A stretch of DNA of 64,000 nucleotides from Schistosoma haematobium (GCF_000699445.3 NC_067202.1:4743458-4807457), one strand, 5' to 3'. Counted from the stretch's first letter, positions 45,535 through 57,466 are shown. Translations and numbers: made by a program. Notes: a model not told the origin generated them from the letters alone.

Positions 45535-45740
45535 CTGATGTTAGGCAATGTCGTCTCATTTAGATTAGTGGTCACATTACAAATTGACAACGAGAATATT
45601 ACCAGCAAGAATGTGTAGTTACTACTCAGTGGTCATCCCTAAATGTGGTTAGTCACTTTTCGAATGTCTCTATAGTGCTAAGGAAGCCGGATGACGTATA
45701 TTTGAATCCTACAGGTAGGATCAGTTCCTTTGAGACTGCA
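45535..45740 (+). repeat. HH-SINE-2, 5' region and degraded head
   Basis: TTAGATTAGTGGTCACATTAC and CTCAGTGGTCAT blocks. No hammerhead remains. Confidence 0.45.
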
Positions 45741-46194
45741 AAAATAGATTGTTGTCGACCACTTCCAACCTTTAAACGCAATATGAAGTTATTTTTCATT
45801 ACTAAATAATATCGTTAACAGCTTATTTTGTAAACACATAGGCACATGGTAGTTGATTTTTCTCTAGTTTGATAACAAACTGATACATAAAGGATAAACT
45901 AGTGAACACTATGGAGCATTGGACAACTGACTCACCCTAATCTGTGTCTCTCCATCAGTGCGTATCCTTGAGCTCACAAATGATCCAACCCATGGTGTTT
46001 TAGTCTCTTGATTAGCGAGTTGCTTTGAGACCAATCATATTTTTAGCGTCATTTAGTGTTTGATACAACATGGCTATCATAATTTAGAAACCATAGAGTA
46101 AATAAGTCTTACCTGATAAAGTCTAGAACACATTGTCATCAGTGATTGTAAACGTCAGAGAGACATTAGCTATTCAATAGGTTTCTTACACCTT

Positions 46195-46510
46195 TTTGTG
46201 AATACAACACACAGCTTGATGAAAAAGCTTTGTGGTAACGTCCCAGACTGTGAAACTGGGCGATACCCATTCAATTTTACAAACAGATACCAGCTTCTTT
46301 TAAGATGTTAAGTAAGCCTTGTTGACGAGCGCCAAATAGCACGAGATCTAGATCCAAGTTATCCCACTGACTACCTCCAACTACCTCCAACATTAATAAC
46401 GCAAAATAGTGTCACTTAAATTAGTGGCCAGATTATAATTTGATCGATAGAATTTTATCACATGTAAAAGGAGCAGACATGCATGACATAAATCAATACA
46501 CGGTGATCAA
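46195..46510 (+). repeat. HH-SINE-2, hammerhead end running into the next unit's head
   Basis: tRNA-like head (46,225-46,275), hammerhead (TTGACGA, helix II GCGC..., ACGAGATC instead of ACGAAAC), then without a gap a second 5' region (CACTTAAATTAGTGGCCAG ... ACGGTGATCAATCA). This order is that of a tandem or circular template. Confidence 0.65.
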
Positions 46511-46618
46511 TCAGCTGAGAAATAGAGTATTTGAGAATTTGGATGGTAATATAAAAATTGAATTTAAAGTGATTGTAAATTCATACCTAATCAATAAACA
46601 GTAGTCACATTTGTTAGT

Positions 46619-47192
46619 GGGTGGATCTGATGCAGATGTGAAGGCGCCGATCGGAAAAGCAAGAGCAGCATATTTACAACTGAGGAACATCTGGAACTCA
46701 AAACAACCGTCAACCAACACCAAGGTCAGGATTTTCAATACAAGTGTCAAGACAGTTCTACTGTATGGGGCAGAAACCTGGAGAACTACGAAAGTTATCA
46801 TCCAGAAGATATAGGTGTTTATTAACAGTTGTCTACGCTAAATACTTCGGATCCGTTGGCCGGACACTATCAGCAACAACCTGTTGTGGGAGAGAACAAA
46901 CCAGATTCCAGTGGAGGAGAAAATCAAGAAGAATTGCTGGAAGTGGATAGGACACACATTGAGGAAAGCACCTATCTGCGTCACAAGACAAGCCCTCACA
47001 CGGAATCCTCAAGGCCAATGGAGAAGAGGAAGATTAAAGAACCCATTACTCCAGAAAATGGAGATGGACATGAGAAAAATGAACAAGAATTGGATGGAAC
47101 TAGAAAAGAAGGCCCAGGACAGAGTGGGTTGGAGAATGCTGGTCGGCGGCCTATGCTCTATTGGGAGTAACAGGCGTAAGTAAGTAAGTAAA
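46619..47192 (+). pseudogene. SR2-type retrotransposon 3' end with 14 bp target duplication
   Basis: Flanked by TCACATTTGTTAGT (46,605-46,618) and TCATATTTGTTAGT (47,193-47,206). Encodes GKARAAYLQLRNIWNSKQ, FNTSVKTVLLYGAETW and [12 protein letters not shown], with two or more frame breaks, and ends in GTAAGTAAGTAAG. At 46,702 it has TGG where the full-length copy has a stop, which shows that stop is a private mutation. Confidence 0.88.
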
Positions 47193-47209
47193 TCATATTT
47201 GTTAGTACA

Positions 47210-47995
47210 ACTCATACATTCACCGAAAAATTGAGTATAGTAAATATTATTTCAACGTAGAAGGATTGTTGAACCTAGAAAGAAACCTTCAGGTGTAAAC
47301 CTGAGTAAAGCAATCACATGAGCAAATCTTAGTGGTAGAAACCTGGAAGGTCAAGGTGGAGAAGGGTCCAATGATAACAAAAATTGACCATCAGTCAGAA
47401 GATATTAAGTGATACGATAAATAAGAACAGAGATAGGATGTCATACATTGTCGGTTCGATATTTTCAATAATCTGCGAATTAACGTTGTAAAGCAGCTTT
47501 TTATAGTGAAAAGGAATCAACTTAAAACTTCAGACCCTGACCATAGAGAATAGTGTGTTGATCCTTTGGTTCATAGTAAACCTAGAGTTATAACTCCATC
47601 AACCTCGAAGACATCGACTGGTCAAATTGATCAGTGATAAGTGGCTAGCTTCTGTGAAGTACTATCTTCCTTATGATGCCTAAAGTGTTTTTATCATCCG
47701 TCAAAAATCTGAGTGAGAACAAATCCAAAATGGAACGAAAAGCACATCTTCAATTTCACTATTAGCTATATTATATGTATTCTATATCACTTCAAATGAT
47801 GACGAACAATCCTTGGTTTCAATCCTCATCCCAATTCAAAATACTAACTGTTATAATAAAAAGGTAGTTTCAATCCATATTCAAACTGAGACTCATCGGA
47901 TTCTCTTTTAAACATCAACGATTAAAAATTACCGACCCGTAACACTAATTCCCTTAGAATAGTTTATACAAAAGCCATTCAATAATTTACTATAA
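47210..47995. other. Gene-free stretch, nothing recognised
   Basis: No supported feature. Confidence 0.4.
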
Positions 47996-47999
47996 GTTT

Positions 48000-48265
48000 T
48001 TGATGGGGAGCATGGGCCGATTGATATCAGATCACCATTGGAAATCCGAAAGCATTGGCAGTGCACATACCCAATCCTGGATATGGGAATTGAATCCAAG
48101 ACCCTCGGACTCTCTCGAGAACGCTTAAGCTCTAAACCACTAAATCAGCATCTAACAGTGTTAATGTCGAACTTCAAACAATTCGCAACATCACACAACT
48201 ATTTTTCAGCGTCTTCGGTGGGTAAATGCCTCACATTCGACACGAATTGAACTCCACTGGTCGTT
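48000..48265 (-). repeat. HH-SINE-1 with hammerhead deletion
   Basis: Minus copy: tail, helix I strand (AAGCATTGG), then a jump to CAGTGCACAT, so the core is missing. B-box, A-box and 5' region follow. Confidence 0.65.
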
Positions 48266-48454
48266 GTTACTCGATTGGTTATTATCGCCTTTAGTTTCCT
48301 ATATTTATTATGTCCCTGAAGGTCACTGCTTATCAATATGAACGCGGAGTTGTTCCTTCGCCATTTCTCGCCTCTGTATGAAATATTAGGTTATGCATTA
48401 ATTTCAGTTTTCTCTATCTTATATTAGTGGTATTGATTATCAGCACTGAAGTGT

Positions 48455-48620
48455 TATGTTATAAGTAAACACTGGAGACATGTTTCGAGCTAGTGGACAT
48501 TTGTTAATGTGGTACTTTCACAATCCCGAGTGTACCCATGCCCTAATGTGGCATTTGAACTCCACATCACCTAGCCTAAAAAGCAATACCTTAACTATTG
48601 AGCTATCCATAACAAAGTTG
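48455..48620 (-). repeat. Possible further tRNA-like SINE
   Basis: Complement of TGAGCTATCC (A-box-like) and GGCATTTGAACTCC (B-box-like), with ATGTTTCGAGCTAG at the 3' side. It recalls the Sm-alpha layout but is too diverged for a firm call. Confidence 0.35.
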
Positions 48621-48859
48621 AACTTCTCTTAGATTAAAATATTTACAATTGATTGATTCAACCACCTAACATCTCAAATGATGTACTCTTTATCTAGTCA
48701 CTTAGACTAGTGGCTAAATTGACTGAACTTCATCATTAAGAAAGGACTAAAAAGCATCAGATTGATCGCTGTTTAATATTCAGTCTACTGTAAATTTTGT
48801 GTTACACTGTAAATAAGATTAAATATTAGACAAATACTTCAAAAATACTGCATAATGAT

Positions 48860-49055
48860 AAGTAAACAATGTACTGTCAGCTCAGTGATCTAAAGGTTAA
48901 GCGTTCTCGCGTAAAACTGAAGGTGCCGAGTTCGAGACTTTCATGAGGGTACATGGATACACACTACTAATAAGAAACAACCGTCCAGTAATTCCAATAT
49001 TACAATAGTGATCTTACTTAGATCAACTCATGAATTCAACTATTAAAAATTACTA
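48860..49055 (+). repeat. HH-SINE-1, tail interrupted by an SR2-type fragment
   Basis: A-box (GTCAGCTCAGTGATC), B-box (GAGTTCGAGAC), degraded hammerhead, tail to ATTACTAC. The tail resumes at about 49,372 (TTACAATCTACACAAATCC). Confidence 0.65.
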
Positions 49056-49372
49056 CTTACTTAGTTACTTATGCTTGTTGCTCCCAATGGAGCATAGGCC
49101 GCTGACCAGCATCCTCTAACCCACTACATCCGGGGATTTCCTTACAAGTTGTATCCAATTTTTGTTCATTCTTCTCATATCTGTCTTTATTTCTCAGCAT
49201 ATTGTGTTCTTTAGTTTTCCTCTTCTCTTTTGACCTTGAAGATTCCAAGTAAGGTCTTGCCTTGTGACGCAGGTGGATGTTTTCTTCAATGTATTTCCTA
49301 TCCATTTCTAGCACTTCTTCCTGATTTCTTCCTCCACTGAAATCTAATTTGTTCTCTCCCATAGTAGGTTGT
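49056..49372 (-). pseudogene. SR2-type retrotransposon 3' end inserted in an HH-SINE-1 tail
   Basis: Complement of TAAG tail at 49,052-49,070. The C-terminal frame 49,069-49,362 is open but in a shifted frame ([20 protein letters not shown]). Confidence 0.8.
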
Positions 49373-49379
49373 TGTTACA

Positions 49380-49775
49380 ATCTACACAAATCCTCATTCT
49401 GTTTTATATTTTCAACAAAATTTCAATGTTAATAATGGTACAGATATTGAAAACAAAACCAATAGAATGATTGATGTCAAGATGATGTTACTTAGTTATG
49501 TAACTTATTTAATCAAAAAGATCTAAGTGTTCTTAGACAGGTAATTAACTTTGTTAAGTAGAAAAGATTAAGGTATCCGTGACATAATTATTGATAATGA
49601 TCTTATATTTGTTGGATGTTGCTAACTTAGTTCTTTTCCCTAGTGATTATATTGTTTGAATGTTTATATATTAAATTGAAATTTTTGGTATAGCAACTAT
49701 TCTATTCTGATTCGATGCTCATTTCTTTTCTTTTTTTTTACTTGTCAGACACATAAGCCTAAAACATTAGAGTTG
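49380..49775. other. Gene-free stretch, nothing recognised
   Basis: AT-rich. Confidence 0.4.
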
Positions 49776-49779
49776 ATAT

Positions 49780-50000
49780 TGCACTCCAACACTCTGTTAG
49801 GTTCGTTAGGCTTGAATGCTACTACTGATTTGGCTTATTCGGAACGGAACGAAGGATCAAAGATTCAGCGACTCGATAAGCTATTCTGGTCCGTTGTCCC
49901 CAACTCAGATAACTCGATCAAGAAGTCTTGGTAAGACGTAGAACTGTATTCTGCAGGCAATCAGCAGATACCAAGTCCGGTCAGGTCAATCAGGCATACA
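49780..50000. other. GC-richer unclassified block, possible LTR piece
   Basis: About 220 bp with balanced composition in an AT-rich context (ATTCGGAACGGAACGAAGG, GATACCAAGTCCGGTCAGG). It resembles the insertion at 37,239-37,579 over a short stretch. No frame or ends were recognised. Confidence 0.35.
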
Positions 50001-50389
50001 CGTCAAGCTTATTTATACAAATATTTATAATCGATATTGTCATGGTAAAATGTTTTTAAACACTAATCAATAAGTTCATCAATTGACTGCCATTCAAATA
50101 TTTAAACGTTTAATCGATAAAATGAAATCACAAAATATGAGTTTAGGGGATCTATCGTCCCCAAAACACTCAAACTCATTTGTTTCAAGCATTTAACTCT
50201 ATTTAGTTACTTATTTCCATATTGCCATTTATTTGTGCAATGGGTATGAATTTTAATTCAATTTGTCATGATTTGAGTTGTCTTATTATTGATATTTTAA
50301 CAACCTTAGCTACTGAGTTCAAAAAATTGTATCCATGTAAAAGTTTAAGAAATTAAAGTTTTCCACTTTTTGTTTGAAAACAAGTCCTC

Positions 50390-50636
50390 CACGCATGACT
50401 TTAAGGTGTAGTTAGTCACATGAGTTCTATATGATGTTGATGATCTTCTAGGGTACACTATAGTGTTGAAGACGTTTTCATAATGTTCTCCTATCCACAC
50501 TGTTAAACGTCATCTCATAGTTAGTCAATAAAGTTGAAGTATAGTGATGAGTTCCATTCTTTCAATTGATTATTCAACAATGATCCGTAGTGTCGTGATT
50601 TGATCTGTGCACATATGATTTCATCTATTATGTATT
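50390..50636 (-). pseudogene. SR2-type reverse transcriptase core fragment
   Basis: Complement corresponds to 61,200-61,430 of the full-length element (the FIDYEKAFDSVD region and flank). It stops exactly where LTR-like repeat G begins (50,637). Confidence 0.75.
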
Positions 50637-50938
50637 GTAGTGAACAACAACATGAGTGGGCATAACCGAATGTATTTGAACACAAAATTACAGAACATCT
50701 CACTAAAATCTGAGAACCATGAAGTAAATAGATAATTTGCAAAATATCAATCCATCGTCTCAAACTTCACTGTTCCTTTTGAGAATAGCAGTCCATTGTC
50801 TGAGATTTCATTGTTCATACACTTCATACCAATCGCATTCCGTTTCCGTTCTTTCCTTATCGATCTTCCGCTGAAACACATTCTATGCCTGATTACCGTT
50901 ATATACTACTTATATGGATATAAGTAGTTCACACCACA
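50637..50938 (-). repeat. LTR-like repeat G, copy 6
   Basis: TGTAGTGAACAACAACATGA ... AGTAGTTCACACCACA. All landmarks are present with about 20 bp of extra internal sequence. Confidence 0.65.
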
Positions 50939-51149
50939 CCATAAGTCTCATGAGGGTAATCAAATGAAACTAATATCAAACTGGTGGTGCACATTGACAG
51001 ATTTTCTTAAACTCTTGAAACACTGACGCTCAAGGATCATGATGACATTGGATTAGATTGAGGATGTATTGATCATATCTTTACACCCTGTCAATGTTAG
51101 AGGACCACTATACCTTCCGTATGTAAACAATCTTTGTTTTTTCTTGATA

Positions 51150-51560
51150 TCACTACTTACTTACGTCTGTTACTCCTCGTGGAGAAGCTTAGGCTGCTCA
51201 CCAGCACTCGCCATCCAACCCTGTCCTGGGCAATCCTTTCTAAATGTTTCAAGTTGCTATTCATTCTTTTCATATCTGCTTCTATTTCCCGACGTTATGT
51301 GTTCTTTGGCATTCCTCTTTTCCGCTTCCCTTCAGGATCCCAAGTTAACGCTTGTCTTGTGATGCAGTTTGGGGATTTGCGTAATGTATATCCTATTCAT
51401 TTCCATCGTCTTTTCCTAATTTCTTCTTCAGCTGAAAGCTAAATTGTTTTCTTCCACAGTAGGTTGTTGCTAATGGTATCCGGCCATTGGATGTTGAGTA
51501 TCTTGCGTAGATAACTACTTATAAACACCTCTAACTTCTTGATGATGGTTCTTGATATTA
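51150..51560 (-). pseudogene. SR2-type retrotransposon 3' end (diverged subfamily)
   Basis: Starts with CTACTTACTTACGTCTG and extends to the GTAGATAACTACTTATAA block. Same subfamily as 54,381-55,139 (AGGAAATTAAGAAAA-like blocks). Confidence 0.8.
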
Positions 51561-51686
51561 TAGTATATGAATAAATTTTTATGAGAACACTGAAGTAATC
51601 ACTTTCACAAATGTATACCAATAAAGAAATTGTTGAAAACTAGTAAATGATTGATCGGCATATTTTTCATTCTTATTAGTAATTAG

Positions 51687-51967
51687 TGTGGTGTGTGCTA
51701 CTAATATTGACATAAGTAGTAGATGATGTTAGTCGTAAACAGAATGTCTGGCAGCAGAGAGACAAGAGGATCGAACAGTAAAGAATAGAAACAGGATGCA
51801 ATTTGTATGAAAATGCAAGAAAAATGAAGTTTCAGTCATTATGAGACAATTGATGAACACTTTGCAAATTACGTATTTACTAATTGATTGTTAGATTTTA
51901 TTAACCAGTCCTGTAATTTTGTGTTAGATACATTCGATTGTCCCCACCCGTGATCTTGTTCACTACA
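51687..51967 (+). repeat. LTR-like repeat G, copy 7
   Basis: TGTGGTGTGTGCTACTAATA ... GTTCACTACA, 281 bp, complete. Confidence 0.65.
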
Positions 51968-52249
51968 CTAGCAGTATACTATTTAATTACTGACACTGTA
52001 TGAATTAGATTAAACTGCAGAGGACTTCAATGAACTTTATATATGAAAGTCGTTTACATTTTATAACATGATTGTTATCTTTTCTATAGACTGTGTGTGT
52101 GTTTGGTTATATTCTGACTGGATATTGGATTAGATGAAAATTTATCGAGGTTATTTTACGATTATCACTGTAATAAATCATGGGATTTTTGCCCGATCAG
52201 TTTATCACATGATTTGCTCACCAATTACAGTATACGACTTATACAATCT

Positions 52250-52660
52250 TAACACTATGCCAAACCAACGTCCTATCGACCGGTATGAACAGTCTAGAGT
52301 CTTTAACGGTCCTTCTTCCTGACAAGCCTTGCTTGTTGAGTGCAGAATACGAATCTTAGACTCCGCGATATGAATCGTATTTTTTTTAAATATACTGGGT
52401 TTATATACAAGCCAAACAGGTCACATCACACCACAAATTAGCAAATAAGATTTGTACATTGTCAAGCCAAAATGTGGCTGTGATTGCGAAAGACTGTAAT
52501 TAACAAACTGGGTATAAATCATATAATAATAGTCTATAGGTCAAAATAAAATAAGTGGAATGTAGATATACAAAATCTACTATTAATGAATAGTTATACA
52601 ATAAGAAGGTATGTATAATATTAGTCCATAAATAGCTCTTGTAATTTACCTATAATTTAA
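52250..52660 (+). repeat. Dispersed repeat D, copy 2
   Basis: Best-preserved copy (ATATACTGGGTTTATATACA, GTCACATCACACCACAAA, TAGTCCATAAATAGCTC). No coding sequence. Confidence 0.55.
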
Positions 52661-52719
52661 TATTTGCTAAGATAATGGTTATCCGTAAAACGACCTGGTT
52701 ATAAGAGACATAAATGATG

Positions 52720-53010
52720 ATGGCATAGAATGTCGATTGGATACTTTAGACCTAGGTTCCTTGCTAGTTTGTACTCGTCAGCATCGTGTCCTTACCATAT
52801 TGTGTGAGCTTTGGCTTCCAACACGATGCCAACACATGCCATTCAGCTGTATGTTACCACGAAGCTATTATGTCGGATACTGACCACTTAGATGAATGAG
52901 CTTTTTGCGTTGATTGATCACTAATCAGTGACCGATTTCGTGTTCTTCTAGCTCCTAATTTCGATCGAATTCTATTAATTGAGTGATGTGACCACTTGCC
53001 TAGATAACTC
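52720..53010 (-). repeat. HH-SINE-2, near full unit
   Basis: Minus strand: hammerhead at about 52,740-52,800 (core CTGACGA kept, GGAAC instead of GAAAC), tRNA-like head (52,800-52,885) and 5' region (TGATCACTAATCAGTGACC, AGTGATGTGACCACTTG). Confidence 0.65.
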
Positions 53011-53072
53011 AATATTTTATAGACTGTGGTGACCTACATTTATCACGAGAACGTAATTGGTTAAATGGAAAC

Positions 53073-53433
53073 TGTTAGGATGTGCAGAAAAATATACCAA
53101 TAATTATCATGTTAAGTCTAACGGTGGCCTTGGACTTTAAATGTACACTCCCTATTGATCAGTATTTATTTCACCTGTTAACTATTGTACAAATGTTGTT
53201 TCCTATTTTGTGGTACGATGTGCTTTGTTTGGTTGGTATATAAACAGAGTATGTCTGAAATATAATGATTCATATCTCAGAGGCTGTGACTTGTGTTCTG
53301 GACTCAACTGGCTGGGCTAGACAGCGAAGCAGGGCCAATCGGGACTCTAGGTCGTTCATTACGTGTTTATGTGACACTGAATCGATCGATATAACGCTGC
53401 TCCATCTAACCTGCAGTCCCACACGTTACAACA
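53073..53433 (+). mobile_element. Solo LTR with 5 bp target duplication
   Basis: A 361 bp block begins TGTTAGGATG and ends GTTACAACA, so it has the inverted TGTT...AACA ends of an LTR. GAAAC directly flanks both sides (53,068-53,072 and 53,434-53,438), a 5 bp duplication as made by retroviral-type integrases. A TATA box (TATATAAA, 53,237-53,244) sits at a sensible place for the LTR promoter. No primer-binding site or internal region follows, so it is a solo LTR left by recombination. The family (Gypsy or BEL) cannot be told. The small open frames after it are not supported as genes. Confidence 0.78.
53237..53244 (+). promoter_or_regulatory. TATA box of the solo LTR
   Basis: TATATAAA inside the LTR, about 196 bases before its end. 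Orientation agrees with the LTR ends only by inference. Confidence 0.4.
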
Positions 53434-53869
53434 GAAACAATTATTATAATAACCGATTGTACCAGTGATTGTTTTACTGTACTTCTTTGTTTGACTGTAC
53501 AAAAGACATTCTTCCTTCCATTGATTGTGTCCTTGCACACACGTTTGCTCAGTGATTCTGCTTGTAGTCCTTTGTCACGACCTCGGTATTCTTTTGATAC
53601 CACGAGATCGCCAACAAACATATCTTGCTACAACCTCCAATCGCCTTCTGATATCTGGTATGCAACCTTTTTGTAATGGTGATCATATTCAACCACAACC
53701 GCGACTTGACGCCACGCTACAAGACTATGTTTCTATTTTAAGTGAAATTTACCTTCTACCAAACAATAAATTAGTGTCCTTATTTCAGTCGATCAATAGA
53801 GTTTGATCAACCATAAAGGGACTAGACAAAAAGGTAATGGTTTCAACTCAATGATTAGTCGTTTTTCTC

Positions 53870-53960
53870 AAAAACATCTCAGTCCTACAGGAGGTCAGTT
53901 GAGACTCCTACAGCTAAATGGTAACATCTCACATTGTAAAAAATTTTAATATATGATTCA
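53870..53960 (+). repeat. HH-SINE-2 head fragment
   Basis: CATCTCAGTCCTACAGGAGG and GGTAACATCTCACATTG match the SINE-2 head; the rest is missing. Confidence 0.5.
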
Positions 53961-54380
53961 TTCCTTCAATGAACTTTCATCTCATCAAGATTACAGATAC
54001 ATCTTCGTGATTAACACTGTATCCAGTGGTGTTGTTGTTGTCTTTTATTAAATCATTTATCTCTAACCAATTAATTATGAATTGGTTAGCTGATAAAACA
54101 TTTCGTTTCTAAATTTTTTTTCACGCGCCCCCCCTCCCTGTTTCTTCTTAACATTTAAAACACACATTCATTGAATTGACTACAATCCAATTATATAACT
54201 AAACTATACATCAATCAATTGAACAAAATACACTTTCTATTTGTCTTTCCGAAAAGAGACATCTATATTATTGAACTAAAAAAAAGCATAGTTGAAATCT
54301 ATCATCCAATTACTTAATTACGTAACAATTACATTTTGTAATAAGATACTTGTTAATTTATTTTAAATTTTATTGATGAG

Positions 54381-55139
54381 TCGACCAACTCAACTTCATT
54401 GATTATGAAAAGGCATTTGACAGTGTAAAAAGGAGAACGTTATGGAAACTTCTTCGACAACACGGAGAACTGCAATTCAATCACTCTTGATGGTGAAACT
54501 CTGGAAGATGTGGAATTTTTCACATATCTGGGAAGCACCATCGATGAACAAGGTGGTTCGGATGCAGACGCAAAGACGAGGATTGGCAAAGCAAGGGCTG
54601 CATTCCTACAATTGAAGAACATATGAAACTCAAAACAACTGTCTGTCAACTAATATCAAAGTGAGAATCTTCAATACGAACGTCAAGGCAGTCAGTTCTA
54701 CTATACGGAGCTGAAACTTGGAGAACTACAACAACTATCATCAAGAAGGTACAAGTGTTTATAAATGGTTGTCTACGCAAGATACTCAACATCCATTGAC
54801 CGGATACCATTAGCAACAGCCTTCTGTGGGAGAGAATAAACTAGATTCCAGCTGAAAAAGAAATTTGGAAAAGAGGATGGAAATAAGTAGGATATAAACT
54901 ACCGAATTCCTCAAACTGCATCACGAGGCAAGCCCTAACTTGGAATCGTGAAGGGGAGCGGAAAAGAGGAAGGCCAAAGAACACATTACATCGGGAAATA
55001 AAAGCAGATATGAAAAGAATGAATAGCAACTTGAAACAACTAGAAAGGATTGCCCAGGACAGGGTTGAATGGCGAATGCTGGTGAGCAGCCCATGTATTC
55101 CTTCACGACGAGTAACAGGGGTAAGTAAGTAAGTAGCTG
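54381..55139 (+). pseudogene. SR2-type retrotransposon, internally deleted, with 11 bp target duplication
   Basis: TTATTGATGAG flanks it on both sides (54,370-54,380 and 55,140-55,150). It starts in the reverse transcriptase palm (FIDYEKAFDSVKRRTLWK) and jumps near 54,465 to the region after the active site (ITLDGETLEDVEFFTYLGS). It then continues to the (GTAA)n tail, so the FADD motif is deleted. Frame breaks follow. Same diverged subfamily as the 51.2 kb copy. Confidence 0.85.
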
Positions 55140-55149
55140 TTATTGATGA

Positions 55150-55290
55150 GATCTAGATATTGTTACTGATGCATGTTTTGCCATATTTGGGACCTGTCGA
55201 CTAAATGTATCTGCTTTACACAATAGATTTTTACTCCAGGACTCGAACCCAGTATCGTTTGCTTCAAACAATACCACGTCATCCTAATTA
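55150..55290 (-). repeat. Sm-alpha-like SINE, degraded
   Basis: B-box complement (CAGGACTCGAACCC) and a hammerhead remnant (complement of GACCTGTCGACT) on the minus strand. Confidence 0.55.
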
Positions 55291-55299
55291 ACTTCAGTT

Positions 55300-56025
55300 A
55301 GATTCAATTAAACAATATGAAATAATGAGCGAAATTATAATTTAGACTTAAATATTGATTTATTTAAGATTTTTTTATAAAATCAATGTATCAACCAATG
55401 AAAATCAGTTTTGTGTTGAAAAGTACTTGTAATTAGTTCAATACTGATGTTTGGATGGATTAATTCTACCAGGTGAATTCGAACATCAGCTACTTAGTTT
55501 CATCGTTATAGTCATTTTGGAAACCTTGACTTTATTTTTATAAGCTAAGTCATTGTAAACAATGAAGCCTTACAAAAATCCAGTCACATAGAACACTCAC
55601 GTGGTAACGACTATGTATGTTGGTAACATGAGTTCATTTTAGACTAGGAACATCAGTCCTATAGATATCACAGACATATATCCGTGATTTGCACTAACTA
55701 ACATGAAATATAGTACATGGCTTAATAAACATTACTTTTGACCTGGAGGTCAAATCATTTTGACTAACAGTCAGCCACATTACAATGTAATCCGACTGGA
55801 TTCCATTAGTAATAAAGGCACAATATTGATACAAATAGGTTTTCTCGATTTAAAAGAAACGAACTGCACATTAATCAACTTCGATTGCTAGTCACAATTA
55901 AGACGACACTTTAATAATAACTTATAGTTTACATGTAAGGGATTGATCTTTGAAAGTTCACTAAGCAACAATCATTATGTTGATCACTTTCATATTAAAA
56001 TACTACAGTGACATTTTTCTACTGA
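55300..56025. other. Gene-free stretch, nothing recognised
   Basis: No supported feature. Confidence 0.4.
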
Positions 56026-56029
56026 TTAT

Positions 56030-56345
56030 TACTTATTTACTTACTTATGGATGTTACCCATCATGGAAGAGCATAGACCATGCACTAGCATTCTCCATCG
56101 AACTCTATCCTGAGTAGTTCTTTCTATTTGTCCCAGTTTCTATTTGTTCTTTTCATATCCATTTCATATTCCCAAGTCATTGTGTTCCATTGTCTTCCTG
56201 TTTTCCATTTCCCTTCAAGATTCACAATTGTATTATGTCGTAAAATATGAGATGTCTTGTTGTATTTACTTATTTCATTTACGTTTCTTGAAATATGAAA
56301 GATTTCTTCCAAAGTCACTTCATTCATTTCACTCATATTTGGATG
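56030..56345 (-). pseudogene. SR2-type retrotransposon 3' end, old
   Basis: ATTACTTATTTACTTACTTATG tail complement, then C-terminal coding remnants (complement of TGGGAATATGAAATGGATATG). Diverged. Confidence 0.65.
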
Positions 56346-56796
56346 TTATCATTATCACATGACATATTCAGCTGAATTATATTCCATGTACCTTACATGG
56401 CCCTTATAGAGGACTCAATTTTATACAGATCATGTTTATCTGTCAAAATTATTCAAAGTTTCATAACAACTGAATCTTTCAAACTTGCCTTCAACATGAA
56501 ATGACAATAATGATTACTGTAATCATACACTTCATACTTAAAGTATATGAGTTCTTGTGTTAGTACATTCAAAATTAAATATACAATTCCAAGTACCTTG
56601 ACGATTACGTTATACCATACCAGCTTCTTTATCAGGTTTACTTAAGATCAAATCCTTATTTCATACACATAGTTCCCTTTATCATTTTGAAAAGAGTAAG
56701 AACAAAGATTCTAGCAGAATAGAATGAATTCATTTCTATTTCGTAGGTTCTCGTCAGTTGCTTACAACCTTTGATATTTAAAATCATAATTACATA

Positions 56797-57084
56797 ATGG
56801 GTTTGAATTACATTGGCCGAACAGAAGGGAGAGCATATCCTAGATTTTTTGAACATGTTCCAAAAAGTCTCAGAACAAGAGGAGGAAAGATTCTAAATAG
56901 TGCAATCACCAAACATCTCCTTGATACAGGACATCATGTAGATACCTTACAATCCTTTAGGGTGATTAGTAAGCAGCCAAACTCCAGTCTTCTGGAGTTT
57001 GCTGAAGCCGTTGCCATCAGACGTCAAAAACTTGACCTATGTGTTCAAAAGGAGACGGTTATTAATCTTTCCTTGCCTTGGTGA
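56797..57084 (+). pseudogene. PLE GIY-YIG endonuclease domain, C-terminal fragment
   Basis: Residues 4-12 read NYIGRTEGR, the YIG half of the GIY-YIG motif with the following Arg. Then FFEHVPKSL, SAITKHLLDTGHHVDT and SLLEFAEAVAIRRQKLDL, where the conserved catalytic Glu is expected. The frame is open to TGA at 57,082-57,084, followed by family-like 3' sequence. The GIY half and all of the reverse transcriptase are cut off at the arm boundary, so the Met is fortuitous. Function as an enzyme is not expected. Confidence 0.78.
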
Positions 57085-57277
57085 CAAATACTCTTTCGCT
57101 GCATCTTAAGAAGTTTTTTTCTGTTTTACTTAAACTCTTCCTTGCACTTATCAAATCATTGAGTTTTATTCAAACTATCTTTCAAATTATCAGAATGGGT
57201 TTTGTGGAGATTTTTAGAAATTTCACAAGTTGAAATCATGAGCGAATTGAAGCTAGACCACCATAGGAAACCTGGAA

Positions 57278-57325
57278 GCACTGGACGGCCGTTTCGTCCT
57301 AGTACGGGACTCCTCAGCAGTGCGC
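57278..57325 (-). ncRNA. Hammerhead ribozyme of HH-SINE-1 (intact core)
   Basis: Minus strand order: helix I GCACTG / CAGTGC, core CTGAGGA, helix II GTCC...GGAC with a CGTACTA-type loop, GAAA, helix III as the palindrome ACGGCCGT, cleavage triplet GTC. Every conserved position of the type-I hammerhead is present. Helix III has no room for a stable loop, so two copies may need to pair. Confidence 0.88.
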
Positions 57326-57466
57326 ATCCACGAAACCGCCCCCGCGGGATTCGAACCCAGGACCTACTGGCTTCGCGCGCGAGCACTTAACCATTAGACC
57401 ACTGAGCCGGCGTCCAACGGTGTTAATGTCTAACTTCACTCAATCCACGGGGGCGGGTTCGTGGAT

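Noticed and set aside
53525..53806. 93-codon frame after the solo LTR as gag start
   Set aside because: The LTR has target duplications on both sides, so the sequence after it is host flank and not the element's interior.
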